From: G020348385 sp964580235 | GTDB taxonomy: Bacteria > Acidobacteriota > Aminicenantia > Aminicenantales > Aminicenantaceae | NCBI GenBank assembly: GCA_964580235.1 | Contig: CAZOJY010000041.1 | Span: forward strand, 1 to 25,679 | Length of the DNA stretch: 25,679 bases | Reading direction: 5' to 3' | Shown here: one piece after another, positions 1 to 8,040 of the stretch | Layout of the letters: the number at the start of each line of letters is the position of its first letter | Numbering within the stretch: position 1 is the first letter of the stretch | The notes under the pieces: model-generated | What the model saw: the letters and a program-made list of their open reading frames with translations, nothing else | What the model was told of the DNA's origin: nothing | Databases searched by the model: none | Translations under genes and position numbers: made by a program

Positions 1-123
1 ACTGATTCTGTTTATTTTGAAATAGGGCATCGTCCTTTTTTATGAATAAATCAGGTGAGGAATTTTCCAGGTAAAATACCTTTATTGAGGGAAGGCAAAA
101 ATTCGTTATTAGGGAGAACTGAG

Positions 124-2457
124 ATGACCTTAAACAAGTCCATCATGAGGCAAATTTCCATTTTCCTATTTTTGGGTGTTTTATTTCATTCTATCCAGAT
201 TCGGGGATTCGCACAAAAAGCTGTTCCTCGATCCCAATACTTAGATTATGCCCGGAAGGCTGCAGATTACACTTGGGGGAATTACGGCAATGTGATCCAG
301 CGCTGGAAAGAGGGCTTTGATCCTGAAAATGTGTTCGGCTACCGTCCTCCTGGCGGCCTGTTGGAGATGGCCGTCATTTATGCGTTTTTGTATCAAAAGG
401 AAAAAAAGCCGGAATTTGCCACCCGTTCCAAAAAGATACTCCTTACCTACGGAGATTATCGATCCGCTTTCCCGGAATGGGCAAGACAGAAACGCCCGGA
501 TTACGAGGATGGCATTCCGATGCTGCCGGATTTTTTTACAGTGATGCGTTTCCTCAGAGCTTACGACATCCTACAGAGAGCCGGTGTTTTGCATGCAGAA
601 GAAAATCAAAAAATCCAGAGTGAAATCGCAGCTAGCATGGCGTACGTCCTGCGGACCCAGGAGTGGGGGCCGATGAACCGAACGGCCCTTCGGGCCGAAT
701 CTCTGGCATGGGCTGTGCGTGCTCTCCCCGGCTATTCAGAGACCAAAAAATGGGAGATGCAGCGTAAAGCGCTGGGAGATGACAATTGGGGAAATTGGCA
801 GATCGAAGATGCCACCATCTATCATGGCGTCTGGCTGTATGCTTTGCTGGGATATGCGGACGCGATGGGCCGGCTGGACAAACTTCTGGACACCCCAGAA
901 ATGTATTATTACGCCCATTATTTCCTGCAGCTGATGTGCCCTGCGGGTATGGTTCCAGATTTCGGGGATGCCAATTGGATGGCAAATTGGCCGCGTTTCC
1001 TGGTGTTTTTTGAAGCAGCGGCCAATCACTACAAGGACCCTCAGTTGAAATGGGCGGCCTCCACGATTGCGCGAAAATTCATCGATTTCGACAATCCCAA
1101 AAATATCGGCCTTGCCTACAATTTCTTGGACTGCTACCTCTGGGGAGGAGAGGACATTCCTGTCCAGCAACCGGACTCTCTGTCCCAAGAAGTGATGGAG
1201 GATGTGCAGGGAAAAAAGATCGTTTTCCGGAACGGCTGGGATCCTCAATCCTCTTATCTGCTCTTGAATTACAGGGATGAGGGTGATGGCGGTTTATACT
1301 TCCGGGATTATTTGAGGGACACAATCCCCGTGGAAGAAGAAAAAATGACCCACGGGCATGCGGATGAAAACAGCATCGTTTTGTTGATGTCCGGAGGTTC
1401 TATTCTTCTCCATGACGGAGGGTACCGCGACTTTATGCCCAGTGGTCCCTTTGGGGCCTATCGCCAGGATTATTTTCACAACCGACTTTGTGTGAGGCCT
1501 GAAAAAATCTGGATGGGGCAGGAAAAGGGAGAATTCCGTTACAGCATAAGGAATGCCGTTCCAGGACAGAACATCCTGGATTTTCTCCACAATGCGGGAT
1601 CCTACCGCAGGGTCCGCACGCAGAAAGTTGACTTTCTGAGCCTGGATGATTTTGATTACAGCCGCACTCGACTCCTCGACGACAGCATGGGTTATGAATG
1701 GGACCGGATCGTTGTGTATGTCAAAAAGCCAGAGCTATTTGTCGTATTCGATGTGTTCAAGTCCCTTAAGGAGGAATATTTCACTCTGGCCAATCTGTGG
1801 CACACGCACAAAATCATTGCTCAAGGAAAACACTGGTATGACACGGTGTATGACAGGATCCAAAACATCGATCTTCCCGCAGATAAGAATTTGCTGATTT
1901 TATTCCCGATGGCCCGCTTCAGATTGGAAGGAACCGAACCGGAAAAACGACACTACCAGGACGAGATTCTGATTCACCAAACCACAGCCCAGCATTTTGA
2001 AATGGGCGAAACCGTCGGTTTTATTTCCGTCCTCATTCCCCATGCCAAGAAGGACTCCCCCAAAAAATGGCTGAATAAGATCCGCTCCATCCCGACAGAA
2101 CCCAGCCGGGCAGGCCTTGGCGTGGTGATCGACACAGAAGACCAAAAGATCGTCATAGGGGCGAAAAATGATTTGCGCATGGATATGTCGCGTGACTGGC
2201 GCCGTCCCCGCTACACCTACAAGGCCGGAAGAATCGGATTTAACGATTTTGAAACCAACGGAGATTTTTTATTTGCTGCCATCAAAAATTCAAAAATTTC
2301 TTATACTGTAGTTAACCTTACCAAGATTTTTTTCAAGGATAAACCATTATTCGAGGCTAAGCCCTCTTTTTATGGGCTGGCTTTTGATGCCAGTCCCGAT
2401 AAAGGAGGATTAGGTAAACTCCGGTACTGGAGAGATGAAGTCGATATAAACAAATAA
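124..2457 (+). CDS. Secreted heparinase II/III-like polysaccharide lyase
   Basis: Predicted secreted or periplasmic lyase that cleaves uronate-containing polysaccharide by beta-elimination. From the ATG at 124 the protein is 777 residues. Residues 1-31 form a signal peptide (charged start, hydrophobic ISIFLFLGVLF, cleavage near GFAQ). Residues of about 35-350 are helical and rich in Trp and Tyr, as in the alpha-toroid of this family. A beta-rich C-terminal half carries the signature HGHADENS at 410-417, followed by a Gly-rich LLHDGGYRDF segment; this is the typical heparinase II/III His-containing core. Start choice: an in-frame GTG at 55 would bury the signal peptide, whereas 124 has AGGGAGA about 8 bases upstream and gives a clean leader. 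Substrate cannot be read from sequence (heparin/heparan, alginate and other uronans are all possible). No lipoprotein box and no partner gene adjacent. The fold is fairly sure, the substrate is not. Confidence 0.8.
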   Translation: MTLNKSIMRQISIFLFLGVLFHSIQIRGFAQKAVPRSQYLDYARKAADYTWGNYGNVIQRWKEGFDPENVFGYRPPGGLLEMAVIYAFLYQKEKKPEFATRSKKILLTYGDYRSAFPEWARQKRPDYEDGIPMLPDFFTVMRFLRAYDILQRAGVLHAEENQKIQSEIAASMAYVLRTQEWGPMNRTALRAESLAWAVRALPGYSETKKWEMQRKALGDDNWGNWQIEDATIYHGVWLYALLGYADAMGRLDKLLDTPEMYYYAHYFLQLMCPAGMVPDFGDANWMANWPRFLVFFEAAANHYKDPQLKWAASTIARKFIDFDNPKNIGLAYNFLDCYLWGGEDIPVQQPDSLSQEVMEDVQGKKIVFRNGWDPQSSYLLLNYRDEGDGGLYFRDYLRDTIPVEEEKMTHGHADENSIVLLMSGGSILLHDGGYRDFMPSGPFGAYRQDYFHNRLCVRPEKIWMGQEKGEFRYSIRNAVPGQNILDFLHNAGSYRRVRTQKVDFLSLDDFDYSRTRLLDDSMGYEWDRIVVYVKKPELFVVFDVFKSLKEEYFTLANLWHTHKIIAQGKHWYDTVYDRIQNIDLPADKNLLILFPMARFRLEGTEPEKRHYQDEILIHQTTAQHFEMGETVGFISVLIPHAKKDSPKKWLNKIRSIPTEPSRAGLGVVIDTEDQKIVIGAKNDLRMDMSRDWRRPRYTYKAGRIGFNDFETNGDFLFAAIKNSKISYTVVNLTKIFFKDKPLFEAKPSFYGLAFDASPDKGGLGKLRYWRDEVDINK

Positions 2458-2489
2458 CCCTTGTTGGAAAACTACCATTGAAAAATATC

Positions 2490-2518
2490 TTGACAAATCT
2501 TATTTATTAGTGTATTCT
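2490..2518 (+). promoter_or_regulatory. Sigma-70 promoter of the AbrB/ArsM-C operon
   Basis: Consensus -35 TTGACA at 2490-2495, a 17-base spacer, and -10 TATTCT at 2513-2518 (5 of 6 consensus positions). It lies 43 bases before the ATG at 2562. This is the best-formed promoter in the window. Transcription would start near 2525. Confidence 0.7.
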
Positions 2519-2523
2519 GAATT

Positions 2524-2539
2524 ATCTGATATGTCAGAT
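2524..2539 (+). promoter_or_regulatory. Palindromic operator candidate at the transcription start
   Basis: Perfect inverted repeat: ATCTGA, four-base spacer TATG, TCAGAT. It begins 5 bases after the -10 box, so it covers the predicted start site. A protein bound there should block initiation. Autoregulation by the AbrB-fold protein encoded next is the simplest reading, but a metal or arsenic sensor encoded elsewhere is equally possible. Confidence 0.5.
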
Positions 2540-2561
2540 TTATCCAAATGGAGGTTTTCGG

Positions 2562-2846
2562 ATGGTTCAAAAAGAAAAAACCGAATCTTTTTGTGAAACC
2601 GGGGAAAAAGACTTTGGATGCTGCACAGTAGAATCCGTAGTCAGCATCGATGAACGGGGGCAAATGGTTCTCCCCAAAGAGATAAGAGAAAAAGCAAAAA
2701 TATGCCCGGGGGATAAACTGGTTGTGATCACCATGAAAAAGGATGGCAAGTTTTGCTGCCTCTCTTTGATCAAAGCACAGGATTTTGAAGGAATGGTTAC
2801 GAATCTGCTTTCTCCGATAATGGCAAATACACAAAGGAAATTCTGA
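2562..2846 (+). CDS. AbrB/SpoVT-fold regulator, HgcAB-associated (HgcC-like) type
   Basis: 94-residue DNA-binding protein. Residues of about 22-70 match the swapped-hairpin AbrB/MazE/SpoVT fold, with the core SVVSIDERGQMVLPKEIREK and PGDKL. Unlike ordinary antitoxins of this fold it has a Cys pair before the domain (C20, C21) and a second at its end (C65, C66), plus C11 and C48. From memory, this pattern characterises the AbrB-like family named HgcAB-associated protein and often found beside arsM-type methyltransferases; no hgcA or hgcB is in the window. The Cys pairs suggest thiol or metal(loid) sensing (inference). GGAGG sits 7 bases before the ATG. The stop overlaps the next start by one base (TGATG), so translation is probably coupled. 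Domain sure, subfamily likely. Confidence 0.8.
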   Translation: MVQKEKTESFCETGEKDFGCCTVESVVSIDERGQMVLPKEIREKAKICPGDKLVVITMKKDGKFCCLSLIKAQDFEGMVTNLLSPIMANTQRKF

Positions 2847-3136
2847 TGAAAGTGAAAGCGAAAATTAATGATAAAAAAATTAAGAAATTCGTCCAGGCCT
2901 ACACAAGCTGCATCGCCGGAGCTATGAGAAAAGAGGAATATATTGGACTTATCAAGGACGCCGGATTTCAGAATGTCGATATACAGGGAGAGGAATTTTT
3001 CTCACTGGGCCTAGAATCCGAAGGAGGAATGGTAAAAGCCACAGCTGAAGAAACAAGGATCGCGGTCGAACAGCTCAAAGAGCTGGCTCACGCCGTCTCC
3101 AGTATCAAAATAAGCGCCGCAAAGCCCAAAAAATAA
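2846..3136 (+). CDS. Stand-alone ArsM-type methyltransferase C-terminal domain
   Basis: 96-residue protein resembling only the C-terminal third of arsenite S-adenosylmethyltransferase. The stretch YTSCIAGAMRKEEYIGLIKD followed by AGF, and the ending AVSSIKISAAKP, are typical of that region in full-length ArsM (about 270 residues). C22 corresponds to the conserved Cys of the GC-x-AGA motif thought to bind As(III). The SAM-binding Rossmann domain with its GxGxG loop is absent here and in the upstream DNA, which instead encodes the AbrB-like protein, so this cannot be a methyltransferase alone. It may bind arsenic or another thiophilic metal, act with a separate catalytic subunit, or be a remnant. 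Against simple decay: its own ATG, coupling to the upstream gene, a good promoter, and an intact frame. Confidence 0.65.
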   Translation: MKVKAKINDKKIKKFVQAYTSCIAGAMRKEEYIGLIKDAGFQNVDIQGEEFFSLGLESEGGMVKATAEETRIAVEQLKELAHAVSSIKISAAKPKK

Positions 3137-3180
3137 ATTTTTTCAAAATCTCAGTTGCCAGGTGCGGCTAAATTGGAAGG

Positions 3181-4431
3181 CTAAAACCGAAAGAGTTTGT
3201 TTCCCAGTCTTCTCTGATCCTCGTTCCAGCGGTTCACCAAATAGGGTTTTCCCTTTTCGAAAATCCGGACAATTTTTTCAAAATATTCTTCGCATTCTTT
3301 AGTGTTCATGTGAATGGTTTTATTCACAAACGACAAAATCCGGGAATGATAAAACGGAATCATGGATTCAATGATCATCTCCTTGGGGATCTGGTTATTG
3401 CGGTAGGCGATGGCATAGCTGAATAGGATTCGGGCCCAGAGATCGCTGTGATAATAAAACTTTTCTTTCGGGAGATTTTTTGTTTTTTTGATCTCAGCAA
3501 ATTCTTCCTTGGGAAGAATTTTTTTCCACACTTCCCCGTACCAATCGAATCCTTCGATAAAGCTTGAATACAAGGCCTCCGTATCCACAGACACAGGAGG
3601 AGGTGTTTCCGTGGCACCCAGGCCAAAACCAAAAATGCTGCTCGGCCAGCTCTCTGTTGTATCTTTCCAGAAATATTCAAGGTCGATCATCAGTTCAAAA
3701 AAAGTCATGATTACCTGCATAAACATCGGTCCCAGGTGTTTCGAGGGATCTTTGGTTCGATGAGATTTAGAAGTTCCCAAAAACGTCTGACAGACCTTGA
3801 AGCGGTGAGCAATAGCGATGGTTGTCATCCAGATATCGATCCCAAAATTGGCGACGTTTTCTGTCCACGTTTTCTCAGACAAAAAAGCCTGGGAAAGGCG
3901 TCTGGAAAATCCAAAATCCCCCCCGATGGGCTGCCTCACCCGGAGGCCGAACAAGGTCCTCAAAAGGGGATAAGCGATATGATTGGTGATTGACCCATCG
4001 TATTTATGACGGATGTAGATTGGGGTCACATAGTTAAAGCCGGCAAACAAGGGTTCCCCCAGATACTGAATCCACTCGGGTGTGATACTCTTTAAATCCG
4101 CATCCACAACAACAGCGGCCTTGGCCCCGAGTTCTACAACGGCTTCAAACAGATTTCTCAGGTTATTCCCTTTCCCTCGAATATCACCCGGAGTCGATAT
4201 GTAAATCTTGGGCACATCGGTGGGTGTATTCAAAAAAGCAGATTTTGTCCCATCCGGTGAATTGTTATCCACGTTTATTATGACCGATTTTTTATCCGGA
4301 AAAAATTTGCACAATCCCTGGCTAGCCATCTGCGTGGGATAAGAGATGGATTCAGCCTCGTTAAAGGAGGGAATCCCAACGATAAAATCAGCTTTTTTTA
4401 CATGTTCAGGGTTGACGATAATCACATCCAT
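3181..4431 (-). CDS. GT-A glycosyltransferase, GpgS-like
   Basis: 416-residue cytoplasmic glycosyltransferase of the GT2/GT81-like type. The GT-A nucleotide-binding half shows FIVGIPSFNEAES (16-28), INVDNNSPDGT (52-62), a GKGNN loop (86-90) and the metal-binding DxD as DADLKS (110-115). An acceptor-side motif QPIGGDFGFS follows near 177-186. This order matches glucosyl-3-phosphoglycerate synthases and close relatives, which make the phosphorylated precursor of glucosylglycerate or mannosylglycerate. A HAD phosphatase of the matching type lies at 13284-14141, so the pair may form a compatible-solute pathway (inference; they are 9 kb apart on opposite strands). No transmembrane segment or signal peptide. 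An AGGA is 8 bases before the ATG. It lies 43 bases downstream of the helical protein gene and probably shares its transcript. Donor sugar and acceptor are not determined. Confidence 0.7.
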   Translation of the reverse strand: MDVIIVNPEHVKKADFIVGIPSFNEAESISYPTQMASQGLCKFFPDKKSVIINVDNNSPDGTKSAFLNTPTDVPKIYISTPGDIRGKGNNLRNLFEAVVELGAKAAVVVDADLKSITPEWIQYLGEPLFAGFNYVTPIYIRHKYDGSITNHIAYPLLRTLFGLRVRQPIGGDFGFSRRLSQAFLSEKTWTENVANFGIDIWMTTIAIAHRFKVCQTFLGTSKSHRTKDPSKHLGPMFMQVIMTFFELMIDLEYFWKDTTESWPSSIFGFGLGATETPPPVSVDTEALYSSFIEGFDWYGEVWKKILPKEEFAEIKKTKNLPKEKFYYHSDLWARILFSYAIAYRNNQIPKEMIIESMIPFYHSRILSFVNKTIHMNTKECEEYFEKIVRIFEKGKPYLVNRWNEDQRRLGNKLFRF

Positions 4432-4474
4432 ACGTATTTCCTTTCCGCCAATAATAGCATGAATTATTCAGGAG

Positions 4475-4987
4475 TCAAGATTGTTGTTTCTGTATAGCTC
4501 GTTTGTTCAACTCCTTAGCTTGACCGATCAGCTCTTCCAAGCGGTCCAATATTATTCTGACCTTAATATTGGATAATTTTCGTTTCCCCGATTGTTGTGT
4601 TTGAAAATGTTTTTTCAGAAGAAGCTCGATGTTGTCCTCATCCATCCACTCGCGCAAAAATTCATCGGCGAAAAGTTCAGCCCGCAGCGCTTCATAATCC
4701 TGACTCATCGCCAAAATATGAAACTCTTCAAGCAGTTCATCACGCCATTTCTGGTAATCTTCCGCGACATAAGCGGGGGTAGGCCCGAGAAGTTTTTTTG
4801 CATCCTTTATGGCTTCTTGCAAAAAACCGTCGGCATCCCGCAGCAACTTCCGGGCTCTGTAATAATCCTGCGTTCTGAAATCTCCTTCCTCTTTTAACAA
4901 GAGGTTAAATATCTCGGCGGCCTTATTAACATATTTCCAGCATTTGGATGCCTTTTGATAGACAAGATTTTCTGTGCCCTGTTGCAT
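4475..4987 (-). CDS. Helical cytoplasmic protein of unknown function
   Basis: 170 residues, not recognised. It is almost entirely charged and predicted helical (long runs rich in Glu, Lys, Leu and Arg), with no Gly-rich loop, no Cys motif, no signal peptide and no membrane segment. It could be a small alpha-helical bundle or an adaptor. Evidence that it is a real gene: an intact frame, a GGGAG ribosome site about 7 bases before the ATG, a plausible promoter at 5024-5052, and position directly upstream of the glycosyltransferase with a 43-base gap, which suggests co-transcription. A role in the same solute or stress pathway is a guess from position only. Confidence 0.6.
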   Translation of the reverse strand: MQQGTENLVYQKASKCWKYVNKAAEIFNLLLKEEGDFRTQDYYRARKLLRDADGFLQEAIKDAKKLLGPTPAYVAEDYQKWRDELLEEFHILAMSQDYEALRAELFADEFLREWMDEDNIELLLKKHFQTQQSGKRKLSNIKVRIILDRLEELIGQAKELNKRAIQKQQS

Positions 4988-5023
4988 GGAAGTCTCCCTT
5001 TTAAAATCCTCTCCGGGTTTGCC

Positions 5024-5052
5024 ATTATATACAATTTTTTTTCTTCCTACAA
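5024..5052 (-). promoter_or_regulatory. Putative promoter for the helical protein/glycosyltransferase pair
   Basis: On the minus strand: -35-like TTGTAG at 5052-5047, 17-base spacer, perfect -10 TATAAT at 5029-5024. It is 37 bases upstream of the ATG at 4987. The -10 is strong, the -35 is weak. Confidence 0.45.
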
Positions 5053-5146
5053 TACAGGAACGCCTCCATTTTTTTCAAAAAAAATATCCCATCCTCCATA
5101 CAGACTCAGCTGTGCAGGCCGATAAAAAACCTGCCCGGGCTGTTTT

Positions 5147-5177
5147 TTGACTTCGGATGATGAGTTTGTTATATAAT
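5147..5177 (+). promoter_or_regulatory. Putative promoter for the M14 peptidase gene
   Basis: TTGACT at 5147-5152 and a perfect TATAAT at 5172-5177 with a long 19-base spacer. An overlapping TTATAT at 5169-5174 would give a 16-base spacer. It lies about 42 bases before the chosen ATG at 5219. Confidence 0.45.
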
Positions 5178-5218
5178 TTCTTATCTTTTTTCGCGCAGTG
5201 AAAAGAGGAGAAAGACAC

Positions 5219-7990
5219 ATGAAAAAACGACTGATTCTTTTTTTGCTCATTCCGATGTTGTTTGGACCGCAGGCTTTCGCACAAACAAAAATCACATCGC
5301 CAAAGGAGGCAATGGGTTTTGATGTCGGAGAGGACTACCAACTGGCTTCCTATACCCAGTTATCCGCCTATTGGAAAAAACTCTCTCAGCAAAGCGACCG
5401 GATATCCCTGGTCAAAATCGGCAAAACCACAGAGGGAAGACCGATGCACATGGCCATCGTCACATCTCCGGATAATCACCTCCGGATCGATCGCTACAAA
5501 GAAATCGCAAAGCGTCTGGCTCTGGCCGAAAACTTGAGTGATTCTCAAGCAGAAGAACTCGCGAAAGAGGGCCGGGCTGTAGTCTGGATCGACGGAGGTA
5601 TTCACGGGACAGAAGTCTTAGGAGCCCAGCAGCTTATCGAACTGGTCTACCAGATGGCCAGCCGAAACGACACAGAGACCAAAAGGATCCTGGACAACGT
5701 CATTCTTCTTGCAATCTGCTCCAATCCTGACGGCATGGACCTTGTCTCCGGCTGGTATATGCGTGAACCGGAGCCGTCCAAACGTTCCACCAGGGGACTT
5801 CCCAGGCTGTACCACAAATACATCGGTCATGATAACAACCGGGATTTCTACATGTCGACCCAGGCTGAAACCGAAGCTTTGAACCGGATTCTGTACAGGG
5901 AATGGTTCCCACAAATCGTATACAATCAGCATCAATCGGGTCCATCTGGCTGCGTCTTGTTTGCTCCGCCTTTCCGGGATCCCTTCAATTACTGTTATGA
6001 TCCATTGATCCCCGTCCAAATTCAACTAGTGGGAGCCGCTATGCACACCCGATTCATCCAGGAAGGAAAACCAGGGGCCACAATGCGGTCCGGAGCAAGC
6101 TACTCCATCTGGTGGAATGGAGGCTTAAGAACCACCGTATACTTCCATAACATGATAGGAATTCTGACCGAGACTATCGGGAATCCCACTCCGGTGGAAA
6201 TTCCATTCATCCCGGATAAATATCTTCCCAACAGCGATTACCCCTATCCCATAGCTCCCCAGAAATGGCATTTCCGCCAATCTGTTGAGTACTCCATCAC
6301 TGCCGACCGGGCCATCCTCGATTTTGCCTCCAAGCACCGCGAAGAATTTTTGCTCAACATCTTCAAGATGGGAAAAAGATCCATCGAATGGGGCAATCAG
6401 GATCACTGGACCATCGTGCCCAGGAATATCACATCTCTGAAGAATAAAATTGAGGCAGATAAGGCAAAAATGGAAGGATCAGGCCGATCCCGGGGTTTCT
6501 CCACCAAGTACTATAAGATGCTCCATGATCCCGCTGCTCGCGACCCTAGAGGGTATATCCTTCCAGCCAACCAGCCCGACTTTTTGACCGCCACCAAGTT
6601 TGTCAACACCCTTATCAAGACCGGCATTGCCGTGCAGCGGGCGACTCGGGATTTTGAGATCGCTGGAAAATCCTATCCGGCCGGCTCCTATATCATAAAA
6701 AGCGCGCAGGCCTTCCGGCCTCATCTTCGTTCCATGTTCGAACCCCAAAACTATCCCGATGACATTCCCTGTCCAGGAGAACCTCCCGTACCCACATACG
6801 ATATGGCAGGATGGACTCTCGCCTTCCAGATGGGAATCAACTTTGACAGAATCTTGGAGGGATTCGACGGCCCATTTGAAAAAATTGCAGATTTTGCAGA
6901 AATCCCTGCTGGAAGTGTGGTTAACACAGATCATGCGGTTGGTTTCCTGCTGGATCACCGGGTCAACGATTCCTTTATTGCCACAAACAGGCTTTTAAAA
7001 GAAAAGGAAGAGGTCTACTGGCTGGAGCAGCCCTTCTCAACAAATGGCAAAACATATGCTCCCGGAACGGTATATATCCTGAATAAAACTTCAACCGCAG
7101 AACGATTGGCAAATCTGGCGGCCGAGCTGGGATTAAATTTCGAGGGGACGGCAATCAAACCGGAGGGAGAAGCTTTTAGCTTGAGGCCGCTCCGCATCGG
7201 CCTTTGGGATCGCTACGGAGGATCGATCTCATCTGGATGGATGAGGTGGCTTTTAGAGCAGTTTGAATTCCCGTTCGAAGTCCTCTATCCCAAATCACTC
7301 GACTCTGACAATCTCAAAAAAAAATATGACGTCCTGGTGTTTGTCAGTGGGGCCATTCCCGGGCAAAATGCCCAGGGGAGCCAACGCTTCGGCCGGTCCA
7401 CTCCGATGAAGCCAGAAGACGTCCCTGAAGAATACCGGAGCCGCTTGGGAAGCGTTACAGTCGATAAAACCGTGCCCCAGCTTCTCCGTTTTCTGAAAGA
7501 AGGGGGAACCGTTCTGGCTATCGGAAGCTCAACGAGCCTGGGCTTTCATGCGGGTCTTCCGATTAAAAACGCCTTGATCGAAAAAACACAGGACGGGACC
7601 GAAAAGCCCCTTTCCAGAGGACAGCTTTTTGTCCCCGGTTCCCTGCTTCAGGTCCACATCGACACAACTCATCCTCTGGCTTACGGGATGGATAAGACTG
7701 CAGATGTGGTGTTCAACCGAAGCCCTGTTTTCAGGCTGCAACCTGAAGCCCAGCTCGAGGGGATTCGTCCGATAGCCTGGTTCGACAGCAGTACCCCTCT
7801 GAGGAGCGGATGGGCCTGGGGACAGCATTACTTGGAGGGAGGCGTCGTTTTGATCGAAGCGGCTGTTGGCAAAGGGAAGCTTGTCCTGTATGGTCCGGAA
7901 ATCGCCTTCCGCGGCCAGCCTCACGGCACGTTTAAATTCTTGTTCAACGGCCTGTACCGCGGAGCCGCAACAGCAACCAGATTGAAGTGA
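5219..7990 (+). CDS. Secreted M14-family zinc carboxypeptidase-like protein
   Basis: 923-residue exported metallopeptidase-like protein. The signal peptide is MKKRLILFLLIPML with cleavage near AFAQ (residues 1-22). The M14 domain spans about 40-350: zinc ligands H129 and E132 in IHGTE, third ligand H238 in YNQHQSG, and the general-base Glu E318 in GILTETIGNPTP, so the active site is complete. The remaining ~550 residues include a Rossmann-like segment near 660-800 (IGLWDRYGGSISSGWMRWLL, later YDVLVFVSGAIPG) that resembles the glutamine-amidotransferase-like domain often attached to large M14 proteins of Acidobacteriota and Bacteroidota. Such proteins are thought to trim peptides outside the cytoplasm for amino-acid uptake. 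Start choice: the in-frame GTG at 5198 overlaps the ribosome site AGGAG (5206-5210), which is 8 bases from the ATG at 5219. It is monocistronic, and a VWFA-related gene converges from the other side. Confidence 0.88.
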   Translation: MKKRLILFLLIPMLFGPQAFAQTKITSPKEAMGFDVGEDYQLASYTQLSAYWKKLSQQSDRISLVKIGKTTEGRPMHMAIVTSPDNHLRIDRYKEIAKRLALAENLSDSQAEELAKEGRAVVWIDGGIHGTEVLGAQQLIELVYQMASRNDTETKRILDNVILLAICSNPDGMDLVSGWYMREPEPSKRSTRGLPRLYHKYIGHDNNRDFYMSTQAETEALNRILYREWFPQIVYNQHQSGPSGCVLFAPPFRDPFNYCYDPLIPVQIQLVGAAMHTRFIQEGKPGATMRSGASYSIWWNGGLRTTVYFHNMIGILTETIGNPTPVEIPFIPDKYLPNSDYPYPIAPQKWHFRQSVEYSITADRAILDFASKHREEFLLNIFKMGKRSIEWGNQDHWTIVPRNITSLKNKIEADKAKMEGSGRSRGFSTKYYKMLHDPAARDPRGYILPANQPDFLTATKFVNTLIKTGIAVQRATRDFEIAGKSYPAGSYIIKSAQAFRPHLRSMFEPQNYPDDIPCPGEPPVPTYDMAGWTLAFQMGINFDRILEGFDGPFEKIADFAEIPAGSVVNTDHAVGFLLDHRVNDSFIATNRLLKEKEEVYWLEQPFSTNGKTYAPGTVYILNKTSTAERLANLAAELGLNFEGTAIKPEGEAFSLRPLRIGLWDRYGGSISSGWMRWLLEQFEFPFEVLYPKSLDSDNLKKKYDVLVFVSGAIPGQNAQGSQRFGRSTPMKPEDVPEEYRSRLGSVTVDKTVPQLLRFLKEGGTVLAIGSSTSLGFHAGLPIKNALIEKTQDGTEKPLSRGQLFVPGSLLQVHIDTTHPLAYGMDKTADVVFNRSPVFRLQPEAQLEGIRPIAWFDSSTPLRSGWAWGQHYLEGGVVLIEAAVGKGKLVLYGPEIAFRGQPHGTFKFLFNGLYRGAATATRLK

Positions 7991-8040
7991 ATGATTGACC
8001 CAAGCAAGCAAAGCCCTTTAAGATGCTCACTTAGTCATCA

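Noticed and set aside
55..123. GTG start extending the lyase by 23 residues
   Set aside because: It would place a hydrophilic stretch before the signal peptide, and the ATG at 124 has its own ribosome site.
2562..3136. Toxin-antitoxin pair, because of the AbrB/MazE fold
   Set aside because: The downstream protein matches the ArsM C-terminal domain, not a MazF, PIN or other toxin, and the regulator has Cys pairs unusual for MazE.
5113..5148. Terminator-like GC stem followed by T-run on the + strand
   Set aside because: No + strand gene lies upstream to be terminated for over 1.9 kb, and the T-run overlaps the promoter region of the peptidase gene. The stem is weak apart from the GCCCGGGC palindrome.
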